Positions 62,531-64,000 of a stretch of DNA of 64,000 bases are shown one piece after another. The DNA is from Ancrocorticia sp. (GTDB lineage: Bacteria; Actinomycetota; Actinomycetes; Actinomycetales; Actinomycetaceae). The translations under genes were made by a program, and so were the position numbers. The notes under the pieces were generated by a model that worked only from the letters and a program-made list of their open reading frames with translations, searched no databases and was not told where the DNA came from. The stretch is from assembly GCA_022648165.1 (NCBI GenBank), contig JALCLX010000003.1:62001-126000 (forward strand). Reading direction: 5' to 3'. The first letter of the stretch is position 1. Every line of letters starts with the position of its first letter.

Positions 62531-63941
62531 GCATACGGCAGGGTGGCACCCGCGCCACCAGAACTCCGATCCTGCGCGATTGGTTGCGTTCGATGCGTTG
62601 CGTGCCGTGAACGACGACGGCGCCTACGCGAATTTGGTACTGCCCGATCTGATTTCTCGAGCCAGACTGCGAAAACTGGATGCCTCCTTTGCAACGAATC
62701 TGGCATATGGCACATTGCGTATGCGTGGCCGGTGGGATGCCATCATCGCTCGCTGTACTCACGGCCGGATGGTATCCGAGATCGATCCTCCGGTTTTGGA
62801 CTTGCTTCGCCTAGGCTGCCACCAATTACTCGATTTTCGGACACCGCCGCATGCCGCGATCAACGAAACTGTGGTGATTGCACGCAACGAGCTAGGCCAG
62901 GGCACCGCCGGATTTGTCAACGCGGTGTTACGAAGAGTCAATGAGCGCAAGGATCAATGGGAAGCGATCATTCGTGAAACAACGGCCTCAAACACGGAAT
63001 TCCTCGCGGTGTGGTATTCACATCCGCGGTGGGTCGTGGAGGCGCTCGAACGCTCACTCGTTGCGAATGGCCGCGACGAACACGATATCGAGGCAGTGCT
63101 TCAGGCGGACAACACGCCAGCAAAAGTTGCACTCGTGGCGCGCGATATCTCTTCTTCGCAATTGCAGGAACGGATCGCAGCTGCGCACATGGAGGCAGCG
63201 GAACCCTACCTTATGCCGAATGCTGTCCTCCTCGAATCAGGGGACCCTGGCCGTTTATGGCCAGTCCAAGACGGTTCGGCGGGAGTCCAGGACGAAGGTA
63301 GCCAGTTGGTGGCGGCAATTGCGGCCACGGCACCGCTGAGCGGATCGGATGAGCTGTGGCTTGACATGTGTGCAGGACCTGGGGGAAAGGCCGCAACCAT
63401 GGCCGCGATCGGGGCGAATCGGGGGGCGCGGATTCACGCGAACGAACTGCATGGGCATAGGCTCGATTTGGTTGCTCAGGCGGTGCGCCCCTGGGATGAC
63501 ATCGTGGCTCTCAGAGAGGGCGACGGGCGCGATCTTGGCGCGGAAGAACCGAACACCTACGATCGAATTCTTGTTGACGCTCCTTGTTCTGGCATCGGTG
63601 CGCTGCGGCGGCGCCCAGAATCCCGCTGGAACAAACAGCGCACGGACATCCCAGAGCTTGTGACACTGCAGAATGAACTTCTGGAGTCTGCATTCCGCGC
63701 ATTGCGTCCCGGCGGAATCCTCACCTATTCGACATGCTCTCCAATCGTGGAGGAGACGAGATCGGTAGTGGAAACGCTCCTCGCAGCGCATCCCGACGCA
63801 CAGGTGCGTGACGCGCAAGCGGTGGCACATTCTGTTGCGCTCCACGCCGTTGGGGCACAAGATGGCATGGTGCAACTGTGGCCCGATACGGATCAGACAG
63901 ACGGCATGTTCATCGCGCTCATAACAAAGGAAGGGAAATGA
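62523..63941 (+). CDS. rsmB: 16S rRNA (cytosine-967-C5) methyltransferase RsmB
   Basis: A 472-residue protein. Residues 1-150 form a NusB-like RNA-binding domain (DPARLVAFDALRAVNDDGAY, INETVVIARNELGQGTAGFV). The methyltransferase has the SAM motif WLDMCAGPGGKAATMAAIG and the two cysteines of RNA m5C enzymes, in VDAPCSGIGALRRRPE and TYSTCSP. It methylates small-subunit rRNA. It overlaps fmt and rpe by short ATGA-type overlaps, so all three are cotranscribed. Confidence 0.94.
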   Translation: MIEHTAGWHPRHQNSDPARLVAFDALRAVNDDGAYANLVLPDLISRARLRKLDASFATNLAYGTLRMRGRWDAIIARCTHGRMVSEIDPPVLDLLRLGCHQLLDFRTPPHAAINETVVIARNELGQGTAGFVNAVLRRVNERKDQWEAIIRETTASNTEFLAVWYSHPRWVVEALERSLVANGRDEHDIEAVLQADNTPAKVALVARDISSSQLQERIAAAHMEAAEPYLMPNAVLLESGDPGRLWPVQDGSAGVQDEGSQLVAAIAATAPLSGSDELWLDMCAGPGGKAATMAAIGANRGARIHANELHGHRLDLVAQAVRPWDDIVALREGDGRDLGAEEPNTYDRILVDAPCSGIGALRRRPESRWNKQRTDIPELVTLQNELLESAFRALRPGGILTYSTCSPIVEETRSVVETLLAAHPDAQVRDAQAVAHSVALHAVGAQDGMVQLWPDTDQTDGMFIALITKEGK

Positions 63942-64000
63942 ACGTTCCGACAATTGTTTCACCGTCCATTCTGAACTGCGACTTCGCGGATCTCAAAGGT
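63938..64000 (+). CDS. rpe: Ribulose-phosphate 3-epimerase, 3' end outside window
   Basis: Only the first 21 codons are present (MNVPTIVSPSILNCDFADLK and one more), which match the start of ribulose-5-phosphate 3-epimerases (the SPSILxxDF strand with the substrate Ser). The ATG overlaps the rsmB stop by four bases, AAGGGAAA precedes it, and rsmB-rpe order is conserved in actinobacteria. Confidence 0.88.
   Translation, partial: MNVPTIVSPSILNCDFADLKG

Overview
The window looks like chromosomal DNA of a host-associated Gram-positive actinobacterium, most likely of the Actinomyces/Arcanobacterium/Trueperella type (family level is an inference). Reasons: moderately high GC; phosphatidylinositol-mannoside genes; an actinobacterial integration host factor (mIHF); a DUF3000 gene; many GTG/TTG starts; leaderless-looking promoters; and a fimQ-fimP-srtC style pilus locus. 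Two long stretches keep gene orders known from mycobacteria: thrS-HIT-pgsA-patA-pimA-NUDIX-yebC-ruvCAB-yajC-secDF-apt-relA, and pyrR-pyrB-pyrC-carAB-pyrF-mihF-gmk-rpoZ-coaBC-metK-priA-fmt-rsmB-rpe.

Layout. 0-10 kb: tail of an MprF-like membrane protein, RNase D with DUF3000, a FemX-type peptidoglycan bridge enzyme, and a treY-treX pair for trehalose/glycogen metabolism without treZ. 10.0-10.6 kb: four tRNAs (Val-CAC on minus; Gly, Cys and Val-GAC on plus). 10.6-17.7 kb: a sortase-assembled pilus locus (long leader with a hairpin, large VWA adhesin, major pilin, intergenic hairpin, class C sortase). 17.7-19.9 kb: a NarL-type response regulator divergent from its histidine kinase. 20.0-22.6 kb: thrS and a HIT hydrolase. 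22.6-29.4 kb: an amino-sugar uptake island (ROK kinase, ABC permeases, binding protein, ROK regulator, divergent GH20 hexosaminidase) that interrupts the otherwise conserved HIT-pgsA neighbourhood. 29.5-43.3 kb: PIM lipid synthesis, DNA repair, Sec accessory proteins, purine salvage and (p)ppGpp synthesis. 43.2-46.0 kb: an AbiEi-like protein, DUF349 and an MBL hydrolase. 46.1-64.0 kb: efp-nusB, the pyrimidine operon with a PyrR-binding leader, then nucleotide, cofactor and translation housekeeping genes, ending inside rpe.

The strongest regulatory signals are: (1) a TANNNT -10 element exactly six bases before the start codon of at least six genes, indicating leaderless transcripts; (2) a textbook LexA box between ruvC and ruvA; (3) a PyrR-type RNA hairpin sequestering the pyrR Shine-Dalgarno; (4) a ROK-type palindrome between regulator and hexosaminidase; and (5) perfect hairpins without U tracts at operon junctions where differential expression is expected (pilin/sortase, binding protein/permease, apt/relA). 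I saw no insertion sequence, prophage or CRISPR array. The most novel-looking material is the pilus locus with its structured leader, the inserted GlcNAc island, the SecD insertion and the AbiEi-like gene next to relA.
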